Positions 23,666-32,627 are shown, numbered from the stretch's first letter. The stretch is 38,669 bases of DNA from Bacteroidales bacterium (GCA_900771365.1 CAAGNU010000019.1:1-38669); one strand, 5' to 3'. Made by a program: numbers and translations. The notes: generated by a model not told the origin, from the sequence alone.

Positions 23666-24448
23666 ATGCCCACTTTTGAACCCTCTGCCGAAGACTTAAA
23701 CGGTCTTCGACAGGTTTTTAGTTGTATTGATAATACTACTTTAGAAGGCAGCGATAATACCGCGCGCGTAGAGCAGCTATGTCGCCGTAGCCTCGAACTG
23801 CAGGATGCAGGGCAAGGCATAGGTCATGTGGCAGCTGTATGCGTCTACCCTGTCTTTGTTTCATTTGCTCGTAAATGTTTGGAAGGCAGCTGTATAAAGG
23901 TAGCTTCTGTGGCTGGGGGATTTCCCGCAGGGCAGATGCCGCTCCCACTTAAGCTGCAGGAGGTTCGTTATGCTGTGGAAGAGGGTGCTGATGAGATTGA
24001 TATGGTCATTTCTCGTGGTGCTTTCCTTGCTGGGGATTACGCCAGGGTTGCCGATGAGATAGCTGCTATTCGTGAGGAGGCCAAGGATTGCACTTTGAAG
24101 GTGATCCTCGAAACGGGAGAGCTCAAAACACCCGAAAACATAGCTCGCGCATCTCAGATTGCCATGGAGGCTGGAGCCGACTTCATCAAGACTTCCACGG
24201 GCAAGATTGCCGTCTCCGCTACACTCGAAGCTGCTGAAGTAATGCTCAGAAATATCGCAATTTTTCATAATAAGACAGGCAGATGGGTCGGTTTTAAAGC
24301 TGCAGGAGGCATTTCTACTCCCGAGGAAGTGTTAAAATATTATCATCTAGCCCAAGAAATAGTCGGAACGGAACATACTACAAATCAGTTTTTTAGAATA
24401 GGTGCAAGTCGTCTTACAGAGTGTCTTTTCGATTTTTTAACAAAATAG
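23666..24448 (+). CDS. deoC: deoxyribose-phosphate aldolase
   Basis: The 260-residue class I aldolase splits 2-deoxyribose 5-phosphate into glyceraldehyde 3-phosphate and acetaldehyde. The TIM-barrel active site shows Asp112 in DEIDMVISRG, the Schiff-base Lys175 in DFIKTSTG and the helper Lys211 in GFKAAGGI. The ATG at 23666 is chosen over the overlapping TTG one codon upstream. It is expressed with rpiB from the promoter at 23153-23183. Together they feed nucleoside sugars into the pentose phosphate and glycolytic routes. Confidence 0.96.
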   Translation: MPTFEPSAEDLNGLRQVFSCIDNTTLEGSDNTARVEQLCRRSLELQDAGQGIGHVAAVCVYPVFVSFARKCLEGSCIKVASVAGGFPAGQMPLPLKLQEVRYAVEEGADEIDMVISRGAFLAGDYARVADEIAAIREEAKDCTLKVILETGELKTPENIARASQIAMEAGADFIKTSTGKIAVSATLEAAEVMLRNIAIFHNKTGRWVGFKAAGGISTPEEVLKYYHLAQEIVGTEHTTNQFFRIGASRLTECLFDFLTK

Positions 24449-24452
24449 AAAG

Positions 24453-24482
24453 TTGTCATGTGAGATTTTTTTCGTTACTTTG
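24453..24482 (+). promoter_or_regulatory. probable promoter of spt
   Basis: TTACTTTG (24475-24482) is one base off TAnnTTTG, with TTGT (24453-24456) 18 bp upstream. The spt ATG follows 26 bp later. Confidence 0.5.
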
Positions 24483-24508
24483 CACTTTTTAAAATATATA
24501 TACATTAT

Positions 24509-25693
24509 ATGAAACCTCTACAAACGAAACTCGCTCGTTACACTGCCCCCCAAGAGGCGAAAGCCAAGGGCATATACCCATATTTTACTCCTATTTCGTC
24601 GGAACAGAACACCGAAGTACTTGTAAATGATAAAAAAGTTTTGATGTTTGGTTCCAACTCGTATCTGGGCCTCACCAACCATCCCAAGATTAAAGAAGCC
24701 GCCAAGGCAGCTATCGATAAGTATGGCTCTGGCTGTGCCGGCTCTCCTTTCTTGAACGGCACTCTCGACATCCATATCAAGCTCCAAGATGAGCTGGCCG
24801 AGTTTTTGGGCAAGGATGGTGTAATGCTTTTCTCTGCTGGTTTTCAGGCTAATTCTGGCACAATCCCTTGTGTTACAGGTCGTAACGATTATATGATTTA
24901 TGATGAGCTCGACCATGCCTCTATCATGGAGGGCAAGCTTATCACTTTTGCTAACACGTTGAAATACAAACATTGCAACATGGCAGACTTGGAGCGTGTG
25001 CTTCAAAAATGTCCCGTCGAGGCTTCCAAGCTGGTGGTCACGGATGGCGTCTTCTCCATGGAAGGCGATGTGGCTCCTATTGATCAGATGGTTGAGCTAT
25101 GCAACAAGTATCAGGCCACTTTGATGGTTGACGAGGCTCATGGCTTGGGCGTCTTTGGACGCGAAGGCCGCGGCTCTTGCGACCATTTCAATAAACTTCC
25201 TGAAGTTGAGATGGTTATGGGTACTTTCTCCAAGTCTCTCGCTTCTATCGGAGGCTTTATCGCTGCCGATAAGGACACTATCAACTACATGAAGCACAAC
25301 GTCCGTCCCTATATTTTTACAGCCTCTATCGCTCCCGCCAATACGGCCTCGGTTCTTGCAGCTCTCCACATCATGCGTTCCGAGCCTGAGCGTAAAGTGG
25401 CTCTTTGGGACAACACCAATTATGCTATGAAGTGCTTCCGCGACCTCGGCTTTGAGATTGGCCACACGCAATCGCCTATCATCCCGCTCTTTGTGCGCGA
25501 TAATGATAAGACTTTCCGCCTCACTCATGAGATTTTCGAAGAGGGTGTTTTCGTCACCCCGGTTATCGCTCCTGCTGTCCCTTCCGAGGATACGCTCATC
25601 CGCTTTGCTTTGATGGCTACTCATACTCATGAGCAGATCGATTTTGCTGTCGATAAGATCTATAAGTGCTTTAAATTTGAAAGTGTATTATAA
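24509..25693 (+). CDS. spt: serine palmitoyltransferase (alpha-oxoamine synthase)
   Basis: The 394-residue PLP enzyme of fold type I belongs to the alpha-oxoamine synthase family. Key features are FGSNSYLGL, GSGCAGSPFLNGT (73-85), His136 in DELDHAS, DEAHG (208-212) and GTFSKSLASIGGF with the PLP-binding Lys242. The sequence resembles, from memory, the Bacteroides serine palmitoyltransferase across its length (DGVFSMEGD, ESPIIPLYVRD-like and MATHT stretches). It would condense serine with a long-chain acyl-CoA to 3-ketosphinganine, the first step of sphingolipid synthesis. Glycine C-acetyltransferase and BioF are related alternatives, but the lipid-type neighbour 9 bp downstream supports SPT. 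Confidence 0.88.
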   Translation: MKPLQTKLARYTAPQEAKAKGIYPYFTPISSEQNTEVLVNDKKVLMFGSNSYLGLTNHPKIKEAAKAAIDKYGSGCAGSPFLNGTLDIHIKLQDELAEFLGKDGVMLFSAGFQANSGTIPCVTGRNDYMIYDELDHASIMEGKLITFANTLKYKHCNMADLERVLQKCPVEASKLVVTDGVFSMEGDVAPIDQMVELCNKYQATLMVDEAHGLGVFGREGRGSCDHFNKLPEVEMVMGTFSKSLASIGGFIAADKDTINYMKHNVRPYIFTASIAPANTASVLAALHIMRSEPERKVALWDNTNYAMKCFRDLGFEIGHTQSPIIPLFVRDNDKTFRLTHEIFEEGVFVTPVIAPAVPSEDTLIRFALMATHTHEQIDFAVDKIYKCFKFESVL

Positions 25694-25702
25694 TATATAA
25701 TT

Positions 25703-26824
25703 ATGGAACAAATTGTAATAAAAGAAGTTACGGGTCGTTGCGAACTTCGCCGATTTATTAAGTTTCCGAACAAGCTTTTCAAGAATGTTCCCACTTATAT
25801 CCCTGCCTTGATGAGCGATGAACTGGGATTGCTTACCCAAAAGAACCCTTCTCTCGAACATTGCGACCTTAAATTGTGGCTTGCTTATCGTGGCAAGGAA
25901 ATCGTAGGCCGTGTGGCAGGCATCATCAATTATTCTGTTAACGAACGTTGGAACAAGAAGGCTGTGCGCTTTGGCTGGTTCGATTTTGTTGAAGATTACG
26001 ATGTTTTCACTCGTTTGCTCGACACGGTTGTCGAATATGGCAAGGCTAAAGGCATGGATGAGGTTGAGGGTCCCTTCGGCTTTACCGATATGGACAAGGA
26101 ATGCTGGGTAATCGAGGGCTTCGATCAGCGTCAGAATATCAGCACTTTATACAACCCCAAATATTATATCGACTTCATACAGCGTGCTGGTTATGAGATA
26201 CCTTGCCGTTGGGCTCAGTATAAGATTCCTGCCTCCCAGCCCATACCTGAGAAGGTGGGCCGCATCAACGAGCTCATTCTTCAGAAATACAATCTAAAGC
26301 TCCTTAAATTCAAGTCCCGCAAAGAGGTCTACCCCTACGCAAAGAAGTTCTTCCTGGCTATTAATGCTGCCTTCAAGGATCTCTACGACTTTGTCCCCAT
26401 GACTGATAAGGAAATTGATGTCTATATCAATGAGTATTTCCCCTTCATCAACCTCGAATTTGCCAACTTTGTGGTGGATAAGGACGACAATCTTGTTGCT
26501 TTCGGCCTCAGCATCCCCGACCTTAACGATGCCTACAAAAAAGCAAACGGAAGCCTCTTCCCATTTGGTTGGATTCACATTCTCAAAGCGTTACACAAGT
26601 TCAAAGATATCGACCTCCTCTTAAATGGTGTCCATCCCGATTGGCAGAAACGTGGCGTTCATTCCATCTATTATGCTGAAATGAACCGTAATGCCCAGAA
26701 CCATCAGGTACAGTGGGCCTATTCCAATCCCCAGATTATTGGTAACGAGGCCCAGCGTATTTGGGAGACCACCTATCAGGCTGAGCCTCTCATAAAGCGT
26801 GCCATCTTCAAGAAGAAAATCTGA
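25703..26824 (+). CDS. GNAT-superfamily-like acyltransferase, candidate bacterial ceramide synthase
   Basis: The 373-residue soluble protein has an N-terminal stretch of FIKFPNKLFKNVPTYIPALMSDE (residues 18-40). GPFGFTDMDKECWVIEGFD (about 122-140) and a C-terminal GNAT-like half (AFGLSIPDLNDAYKKANG, then GVHPDWQKRGVHSIYYAEM) follow. The Q/K-R-G-V turn before a helix resembles the acyl-CoA pyrophosphate loop of GNAT enzymes. Proteins of this kind beside spt have been identified as bacterial ceramide synthases (bCerS of Caulobacter). Position 9 bp after spt strongly suggests an N-acylation step in sphingolipid formation. The family call is from memory, and a simple N-acetyltransferase remains possible. 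A terminator closes the unit. Confidence 0.7.
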   Translation: MEQIVIKEVTGRCELRRFIKFPNKLFKNVPTYIPALMSDELGLLTQKNPSLEHCDLKLWLAYRGKEIVGRVAGIINYSVNERWNKKAVRFGWFDFVEDYDVFTRLLDTVVEYGKAKGMDEVEGPFGFTDMDKECWVIEGFDQRQNISTLYNPKYYIDFIQRAGYEIPCRWAQYKIPASQPIPEKVGRINELILQKYNLKLLKFKSRKEVYPYAKKFFLAINAAFKDLYDFVPMTDKEIDVYINEYFPFINLEFANFVVDKDDNLVAFGLSIPDLNDAYKKANGSLFPFGWIHILKALHKFKDIDLLLNGVHPDWQKRGVHSIYYAEMNRNAQNHQVQWAYSNPQIIGNEAQRIWETTYQAEPLIKRAIFKKKI

Positions 26825-26842
26825 AAATAAAATATAAAAAGT

Positions 26843-26878
26843 GGGGCAGCATTTCATTATTTGCTGCCCCTTTTTTTT
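26843..26878. terminator. bidirectional rho-independent terminator
   Basis: GGGGCAGCA (26843-26851) pairs perfectly with TGCTGCCCC (26862-26870), followed by eight T on the plus strand. An A-rich run before it serves the convergent SDR gene on the minus strand. Confidence 0.92.
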
Positions 26879-26881
26879 GTA

Positions 26882-27685
26882 TTATTTCAACTTATAATAA
26901 CTGCGGAGGATATCCACATTCCAATTTCCAGGGATGATGCGTTTCAGATAGACTGAAAGTTTCTGCACAAAGTTTGCCACGCAGTAGCGCAAGCGAGGAT
27001 GTTTCGCATCCACAATCTTCTCAACCTGTTTGGCCATATATTCGGGTTTGAGGCCACCATTCTCTTCTTGTTCAAAGATACTCAATGCTTTACGATATAG
27101 TGGTCCATATTCCTCATCGTTCAAAGTGGCCTCTGATTGAACACGGACAGCCGTGAAATTGGTGGCGAAGTCGCCAGGTTCTACCAAGGATACGGAGATT
27201 CCGAAACCTTTGATTTCGGCGCTCAGAGCCTCAGAAAAGCCCTCTATAGCGAATTTCGAGCAGGAGTAGAACCCTTGGTAGGGTATGCCCTCAATTCCCG
27301 CGATAGAGCTGAAATTTATGATTTTTCCATAGCGCTGTTTCCTCATATAGGGGAGCACCTTTTGGCACATATTCACGCAGCCGTAGAAATTGGTCTCCAT
27401 CTGGAGCTTGATCTCGTCCCAGGCTGTGAGCTCAAGTGCTCCACCTAGGCCCATGCCGGCATTGTTTATCAACACATCTATGTACCCTTCTTTATCGTAT
27501 ATCTCTTTGATAATCTGTTCAATACGATTAATATCGCGGATGTCGCCCTGCATATAGGTGATTTGGGGGTGGGTGCATTCTCTGCGGCAGATTCCGTACA
27601 CTTTGTGGCCGTGAGCGGCCAGACGTTCGGCGGTTGCTTTGCCGAAACCTGATGATGCTCCTGTGATAATGATTACTTTGCCCAT
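26882..27685 (-). CDS. classical SDR oxidoreductase, candidate 3-ketosphinganine reductase
   Basis: The 267-residue short-chain dehydrogenase/reductase starts MGKVIIITGASSGFGKATAE, the TGxxxGxG dinucleotide motif. It continues with NNAGMGLGG, the catalytic Ser in FSSIAG, and YSCSK (Tyr-x-x-x-Lys). EPGDFATNF follows the active site. The C-terminal tail is basic and hydrophobic (KLSVYLKRIIPGNW), suggesting membrane contact. It is convergent with spt and the candidate ceramide synthase, and such classical SDRs include eukaryotic 3-ketodihydrosphingosine reductase, so a role in the same pathway is plausible but unproven. The ATG at 27685 is chosen because the 32 upstream in-frame codons cover the promoter. 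Confidence 0.8.
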   Translation of the reverse strand: MGKVIIITGASSGFGKATAERLAAHGHKVYGICRRECTHPQITYMQGDIRDINRIEQIIKEIYDKEGYIDVLINNAGMGLGGALELTAWDEIKLQMETNFYGCVNMCQKVLPYMRKQRYGKIINFSSIAGIEGIPYQGFYSCSKFAIEGFSEALSAEIKGFGISVSLVEPGDFATNFTAVRVQSEATLNDEEYGPLYRKALSIFEQEENGGLKPEYMAKQVEKIVDAKHPRLRYCVANFVQKLSVYLKRIIPGNWNVDILRSYYKLK

Positions 27686-27707
27686 GTTTGTATGAATTTT
27701 GAAAGTG

Positions 27708-27715
27708 CAAAGATA
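27708..27715 (-). promoter_or_regulatory. -7 promoter box of the SDR gene
   Basis: TATCTTTG matches TAnnTTTG 22 bp upstream of the ATG. No exact TTTG is found at the -33 spacing. Confidence 0.6.
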
Positions 27716-27806
27716 CGCTTTTTTTTCAAATTGAACACATCTTTTGTTATATTTTTTTGAACAGCCGTAGTGCCTCCTCACTTTCTATGCTTTGAAAGCG
27801 GGCTTT

Positions 27807-27839
27807 GAGCGAAGGTGTGGTGAAGGTAGGGCGAAGCTA
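27807..27839 (+). repeat. 11-bp-period repeat, three units
   Basis: GAGCGAAGGTG, TGGTGAAGGTA and GGGCGAAGCTA follow without gaps, then a degenerate fourth unit. The array lies between the divergent SDR and DUF4175 genes. Confidence 0.7.
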
Positions 27840-27941
27840 CGAGGGAACAGCTCTTTCGTTATTTTTTTCTTCGATTGTTGAGCGACATTGTTTTTTGTCT
27901 ATTTTTTCCGAATAAATATCTGTTATATCTTATTTTTTTCG

Positions 27942-27949
27942 TATTTTTG
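27942..27949 (+). promoter_or_regulatory. -7 promoter box of the DUF4175 gene
   Basis: TATTTTTG matches TAnnTTTG. Transcription would start near 27955, leaving a very short leader before the GTG at 27967. A CACGTG-centred parS-like sequence (27959-27974) overlaps the start. Confidence 0.55.
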
Positions 27950-27966
27950 CAAGTTAATTGTATCAC

Positions 27967-30900
27967 GTGAAAAGGCAGGATTCTATACTCGGCAGTCTAG
28001 ATGTATTCATCCGTAAGTACTACAAAAACAGGATGATAAAAGGCATATTATATGCCCTTGGGCTACTATTGTCGCTATTTATTGTCATCGCTGTTCTTGA
28101 GTATTTTGGCTATTTCAGCTCTCTTGTGCGTGCAATTTTGTTCTGGTTATACCTTTTTGTGGGCATTTTGGTGCTCGGATATTATGTCGTTTTACCGCTC
28201 ACGAAGATGTTCCGCCTGGGCAAAGTGATTTCGTATGACGAGGCAGCGCAAATCGTAGGCCAGCACTTCCCCGAGGTGCAGGACAAATTGCTCAACTTGC
28301 TCCAGTTGCAGAGGCAAGGGAATGTCTCGGACGATGGGCTCCTCAAAGCGGCCATTGCTCAGAAGACCGCCCAGCTCAAGCCTATCCCATTCCACCAGGC
28401 CGTTGATATCAAAGCGAATAAGAAGTATATCAAGTATGCTGCTATCCCATTAATTGTCATATTGTTGCTACTCATCCTATCCCCTTCCCTTCTCACCGAG
28501 CCCTCGCATAGAATTGCCCATTACAACACCTATTTCGAGCGTCCGGCACCTTTCTCCTTTGTGATAGAAAATGATGTTTTGGAGGTCGCTCAGCAAGAGG
28601 ATTTCGAGCTTCGTGTGGCAATTAATGGCAATGAGATTCCTGCCGAGGCTTTTATTAATATAGAGGGTAATATATATAAAATGCAGCAGACCGATAAGAC
28701 TCATTATACCTATATCTTTAAGAATGTTCAACGCAGCTGTGAGTTTGTCTTTCAAGCAGTTGGAGTAGAATCTGTTCCTTTTACCCTCAAGGTCTTCCCC
28801 AAGCCTGCTGTGGTCGATTTCCAAACGGTTCTCTCCTACCCTGTCTACACAGGCAAGCTTCCTGAGACGCTTTCTAACGAGGGCGATATCATTGTTCCAC
28901 AAGGAACATCCATCAAATGGCTCTTCCAAACCAAGGATGTAGATACACTATATTTTATTGTAGATGAGTCTATTAAAACACTCGTTCCAGACCAAAACGG
29001 GCGTGTTTCGCTCGTCTTGCGTGCCATGACTTCCTTCAATTATCGTTTCTATGTGGTCAATCATTTTGCTCCTTGCTCCGACACCCTCGCCTATGCCGTC
29101 TCTGCTATTCCAGATGTGGCACCCATGATTGGTGTGGTGGAAACAAAGGATTCGGCATACGCCGACCGCCTTTTCTTCCAAGGCCGTATCAAGGACGACT
29201 ACGGATTTACTAGATTGGAGTTTAAGATGGTGAAAACCAATGCTCGGGACACTTCTGTCAAGGATGTTTCGGTTGTTTCGATTGGTATTAGTTCTGAGAC
29301 GGTCCAAGAGTTTCAATATACTGCTAATTTGGCTGAGATTCAGCTAAATCCAGGCGACAAGCTGGTCTATTATTTCGAGGTTTGGGATAATGATGCCATT
29401 CATGGTCCGAAGTCGGCTACCTCTCAGCGTTTTGAGGTCGAGATACCCACGGAAAAAGAACTCGACAATATTCTTGATCGTAATTCCAACCAGGCTCAGG
29501 AGCAGGCCAGCAAGTCGATTTCTGAATTGAAAAAAATGCAGGAGGACATCAATGAGCTGATGCGGAAACTGGTGGATAAAAAAGAACTTAACTGGCAGGA
29601 TAAGAAAGATTTACAAGAATTGTCCAAGAAACAGGAGCAGGTTAAGGAGATGCTCCAAAAGATGCAGCAGCAGCTGCAAGAAAATAAGGCTCTTGAGCAG
29701 AAGTATAAGGATCAGAGCGAGGAACTCATGAAGAAGCAGCAAGAGTTGGATCGTCTTATGAATGAGGTGCTTAATGACGAGATGAAGGAGATGATGAACG
29801 AGATTGATAAGATGATGAACGAGATGGATAAGAAGAAGGTTCAGGAGCAGCTTGAGAAATTGAAGATGGACAATCAAGACCTTGAAAAACGTCTTGACCA
29901 GAATATCGAGCTCATGAAACGTCTTGAGCTTGAGAAAAAAGTGGAAGATGCCGTTCATAAGTCGGAGCAACTTGCTGAAAAACAGCGCGATTTGTCGCAG
30001 AAGTCCGAAGATGCCAAAACGCGTGAGCAGAAAAACGAGCTATCCAAACAGCAGGAAGAACTCAACCAGCAGTTTGATGACTTGAAGCAAGAGATTAATC
30101 AGATTCAAAAGGATTACAAGCAGTTGGATAAAGATCTTGATTTCAAAGTAAATCAAGAACTTATGAATAATATTGATAAGAATCAGCAGAATGCCAAGGA
30201 TAATTTGAACAAGGGTAAAAACAAAGATGCCTCTCAGCAGCAGAAGGATGCTGCAAATCAGCTCGACCAGCTTTCCGAAGAGTTAGCTGATGCTCAGCAA
30301 GATATTGAGCAGCAAGACCTTGCTGAGGATTCCGAGATGATTCGCAAACTCCTAAAGAGCCTTGTCCATCTTTCGTTCGATCAGGAGTCTCTGATTGGCA
30401 AGACCAACTCTGTCTATATTCAAGACCCTCTGTATCAGAGTATTATCGTTAGCCAAAATAAAATAAAAGACGATTTCCGTAATGTTGAGGATTCTTTGCG
30501 AGCTGTAGCAAAAAGGCAGATTGCTGTCGCTGTTTCGGTAAATAAGAATCTGGCTGATGCAAATAATAATATTGCCCGTTCTCTTTCGGGTCTGATTGAT
30601 ATGAACCAGACCTTCTACGGCACATATAAGAACACACAAGCCTCAGCTTCAATGCAATACACGATGGCTTCCTTTAATAATCTCGCTCTCCTTCTGGCCG
30701 AATCTCTTGATCAGCTACAGCAGCAGATGCGTCAAAATCAGCAGCGGAAGAGTAACGGAAGTTGCAAGAAGCAAGGTATGAAGATGAAGAGCAATTGCAG
30801 CAACCCTGGCACGGGAAAGCCTTCGGCTAAATCAATGAAGGAGATGCAACAGGAACTCAACAAACAGATGGAAGCCCTTCGTAAACAGTTAGATAAGCAA

Positions 30901-31389
30901 GGTAAAAGCTCCCAGCAGAATGGTCGCAAACGTATCGGTGATATGGGCACCTCTCAAATGAGCGAAGAGTTTGCACGTATGGCTGCTCAGCAAGAAATGA
31001 TCAGGCGAATGATGCAAGAGTATGGTCAGGAGTTGAAGCAGGGAAATGCAGGTAATACGAAGATGGCCAAAGAGATAGACCAGATGATGAAGCAGATGGA
31101 GCAGACAGAGAGAGACTTAGTTAACAAAGTCATCACGCAGCAGACAATCAATCGTCAGCAACAAATCATGACCCGTATGCTTGAACATGAGAAGGCTGAG
31201 ATGCAGCGTGAGAAGGAGGAACGCAGACAAAGCCATGAGGGCAAGGATCTCTACCATCAGCCCTCCCCTACCGAGATGGAGCAGTTCCAGAAACTTCAAG
31301 AAAAAAATATGGACCTTTTCCGTTCTGTACCTCCCTCACTTACACCTTATTACAAGTCCAAAGTAAATGAATATTTCTTTAAATTCTAA
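27967..31389 (+). CDS. DUF4175 family large membrane protein
   Basis: About 1140 residues match the Bacteroidetes DUF4175 architecture. Two or three membrane helices lie near the N-terminus (ILYALGLLLSLFIVIAVLEYF, ILFWLYLFVGILVLGYYVVLPL, YAAIPLIVILLLLILSPSLL). Beta-rich periplasmic domains extend to about residue 500, followed by a long Gln/Lys/Glu-rich coiled coil (about 505-790) and another Gln/Met-rich helical part near the end. The start is GTG at 27967 (or TTG at 27958), because the FIRKYYKNR segment before the first membrane helix is typical of the family. An ATG at 28033 would remove it. The function is unknown. It precedes the HATPase-like, ybeY and mnmG genes. Confidence 0.85.
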   Translation: MKRQDSILGSLDVFIRKYYKNRMIKGILYALGLLLSLFIVIAVLEYFGYFSSLVRAILFWLYLFVGILVLGYYVVLPLTKMFRLGKVISYDEAAQIVGQHFPEVQDKLLNLLQLQRQGNVSDDGLLKAAIAQKTAQLKPIPFHQAVDIKANKKYIKYAAIPLIVILLLLILSPSLLTEPSHRIAHYNTYFERPAPFSFVIENDVLEVAQQEDFELRVAINGNEIPAEAFINIEGNIYKMQQTDKTHYTYIFKNVQRSCEFVFQAVGVESVPFTLKVFPKPAVVDFQTVLSYPVYTGKLPETLSNEGDIIVPQGTSIKWLFQTKDVDTLYFIVDESIKTLVPDQNGRVSLVLRAMTSFNYRFYVVNHFAPCSDTLAYAVSAIPDVAPMIGVVETKDSAYADRLFFQGRIKDDYGFTRLEFKMVKTNARDTSVKDVSVVSIGISSETVQEFQYTANLAEIQLNPGDKLVYYFEVWDNDAIHGPKSATSQRFEVEIPTEKELDNILDRNSNQAQEQASKSISELKKMQEDINELMRKLVDKKELNWQDKKDLQELSKKQEQVKEMLQKMQQQLQENKALEQKYKDQSEELMKKQQELDRLMNEVLNDEMKEMMNEIDKMMNEMDKKKVQEQLEKLKMDNQDLEKRLDQNIELMKRLELEKKVEDAVHKSEQLAEKQRDLSQKSEDAKTREQKNELSKQQEELNQQFDDLKQEINQIQKDYKQLDKDLDFKVNQELMNNIDKNQQNAKDNLNKGKNKDASQQQKDAANQLDQLSEELADAQQDIEQQDLAEDSEMIRKLLKSLVHLSFDQESLIGKTNSVYIQDPLYQSIIVSQNKIKDDFRNVEDSLRAVAKRQIAVAVSVNKNLADANNNIARSLSGLIDMNQTFYGTYKNTQASASMQYTMASFNNLALLLAESLDQLQQQMRQNQQRKSNGSCKKQGMKMKSNCSNPGTGKPSAKSMKEMQQELNKQMEALRKQLDKQGKSSQQNGRKRIGDMGTSQMSEEFARMAAQQEMIRRMMQEYGQELKQGNAGNTKMAKEIDQMMKQMEQTERDLVNKVITQQTINRQQQIMTRMLEHEKAEMQREKEERRQSHEGKDLYHQPSPTEMEQFQKLQEKNMDLFRSVPPSLTPYYKSKVNEYFFKF

Positions 31390-31418
31390 ATTATTATTTA
31401 AATATTCAAAAAATTTCG

Positions 31419-31426
31419 TATCTTTG
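31419..31426 (+). promoter_or_regulatory. -7 promoter box of the HATPase-like gene
   Basis: TATCTTTG matches TAnnTTTG, 28 bp upstream of the ATG at 31454. Only a weak TTTA lies near the -33 position. Confidence 0.6.
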
Positions 31427-31453
31427 TAGTCGAACATTATGTAGTACAATATA

Positions 31454-31894
31454 ATGGAAAAGATTGTTATACAGAATAATACCGATACTTTACTCGTGGT
31501 TGAAAATTTCATCCAAGTGCTTTGTGACAAATATCATGTCAATAATAATGTGGCAATCGTCACAATCCCTGTCATGCAAGCTGTCGATTTTGCGCTACGG
31601 AGTTCGGATCGAGACGTTGTCGTTATGAGTGATTATTATCATGATGGCGTTTTCTTCATGGTCATGTCAAGCGTCCCATGTTTTCCTTCTTCATTAGAAA
31701 CTGCCCTCCCCTCCCCTACTTCAGATAGTTCTCTTTTCCTCATCCAGCAGCTCGCGGATAAGGTAGAGGTGTCAAAAGAGGGAAAATCCGTGAAGATGTT
31801 TTTTGCTATCCAAGGCATCAATATTAAAGAATCTGCTCAGCGTAAAAATGTTTTGATGAGTTTTGGTGAGCCGTGTTCCCTCGAATTGGCCTAA
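31454..31894 (+). CDS. small HATPase-like (RsbW-type) protein, probably degenerate
   Basis: The 146-residue soluble protein starts MEKIVIQNNTDTLLVVENFIQVLCDKYHVNNNVAIVTIPVMQAVDFALR, which follows the start of the anti-sigma/serine-kinase-like ATPase fold seen at this locus in other Bacteroidales. The usual acidic/Asn N-box (E-x-x-x-N) is not visible: the helix reads MQAVDFALRSSD. The glycine-rich ATP lid is also unclear. It may therefore bind a partner without ATP hydrolysis. A Ser/Pro-rich stretch (residues 77-92) splits the domain. The family call rests on position and the first 50 residues only. Confidence 0.55.
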   Translation: MEKIVIQNNTDTLLVVENFIQVLCDKYHVNNNVAIVTIPVMQAVDFALRSSDRDVVVMSDYYHDGVFFMVMSSVPCFPSSLETALPSPTSDSSLFLIQQLADKVEVSKEGKSVKMFFAIQGINIKESAQRKNVLMSFGEPCSLELA

Positions 31895-31900
31895 GTTTTC

Positions 31901-31949
31901 TTGTCCTATCCTCTTGCTGAACCTCATGAGAGTTTAATGGATAGGACAA
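31901..31949 (+). terminator. 11-bp hairpin downstream of the HATPase-like gene
   Basis: TTGTCCTATCC (31901-31911) pairs perfectly with GGATAGGACAA (31939-31949) across a 27-nt loop. It starts 6 nt after the stop codon. No clean T-run follows, so it is either a weak terminator or an mRNA end-stabilising stem. Confidence 0.5.
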
Positions 31950-32079
31950 TTACTTTGCTTGTTTGCTATATCTCAAAGAGATTGAGGAATAATTGCGGTT
32001 TTTTATATGTAATTGTGTGATGTGTTGATACATACGTTCATTATCTTCAAAACAAAGATTAGTTTCCAAAAAATGTTTT

Positions 32080-32100
32080 GGCTCCTTTTCGAGCCTTTTT
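32080..32100 (+). terminator. possible short terminator before ybeY
   Basis: GGCTC/GAGCC (32080-32095) is followed by TTTTT. The stem is only 5 bp and lies 28 bp before the ybeY ATG, so partial termination or chance are both possible. Confidence 0.4.
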
Positions 32101-32127
32101 GATGCGACAATTATCATAAATCACTAT

Positions 32128-32553
32128 ATGGCTATAACTTTTGCTTCTGCAAACATCGATTTCGACCTTCAGGATAAACCCAAGGTCAAAAATTGGATTT
32201 CAGAAATCATCAAGGCCCAGGGTAAGAGGGTAGGGGTGATAGGGTATCTCTTTTGCGATGATGCTTATCTTATTGAGGCCAATCGTCAATATCTCAATCA
32301 CGACACCTACACCGACATTATTACCTTCGACTATGTTGGAGATGATGTAATCTCGGGCGATATCATGATTAGTGTTGAACGGGTAGGGGAGAATGCCCAA
32401 AAGTTCGAGACCACCTTCGATCAAGAGCTTCATCGTGTCATTATCCATGGAATTTTGCATCTCTTGGGCCAAGGCGATAAGTCCGATGAAGATGCCGCAC
32501 AGATGCGAAAGAAAGAAGAGTCTGCTTTAGTTTTGTGGAACTCAATGAAATAA
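32128..32553 (+). CDS. ybeY: endoribonuclease YbeY (16S rRNA maturation)
   Basis: The 141-residue single-strand endoribonuclease of the UPF0054 family takes part in 16S rRNA 3'-end maturation and ribosome quality control. The metal site is in IIHGILHLLGQGDKSDED, with His107 and His111. The usual third His of HGxLHLxGYDH is replaced by the Asp-Lys pair at 117-118, as I recall for other Bacteroidetes YbeY proteins. DTYTDIITFDY (residues 59-69) is the other conserved block. It is 74 bp before mnmG and probably co-transcribed with it. Confidence 0.93.
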   Translation: MAITFASANIDFDLQDKPKVKNWISEIIKAQGKRVGVIGYLFCDDAYLIEANRQYLNHDTYTDIITFDYVGDDVISGDIMISVERVGENAQKFETTFDQELHRVIIHGILHLLGQGDKSDEDAAQMRKKEESALVLWNSMK

Positions 32554-32627
32554 CCCTTTCGTTCCTCGCGAAACATATTTGTTATTCATAATTATTTTGA
32601 TTATCTTTTCACTTTTTATCTTTTGTG

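Noticed and set aside
27958..27966. TTG start for the DUF4175 gene
   Set aside because: It lies only a few bases after the predicted transcription start. GTG at 27967 is as good, but the choice between them cannot be settled from sequence alone.
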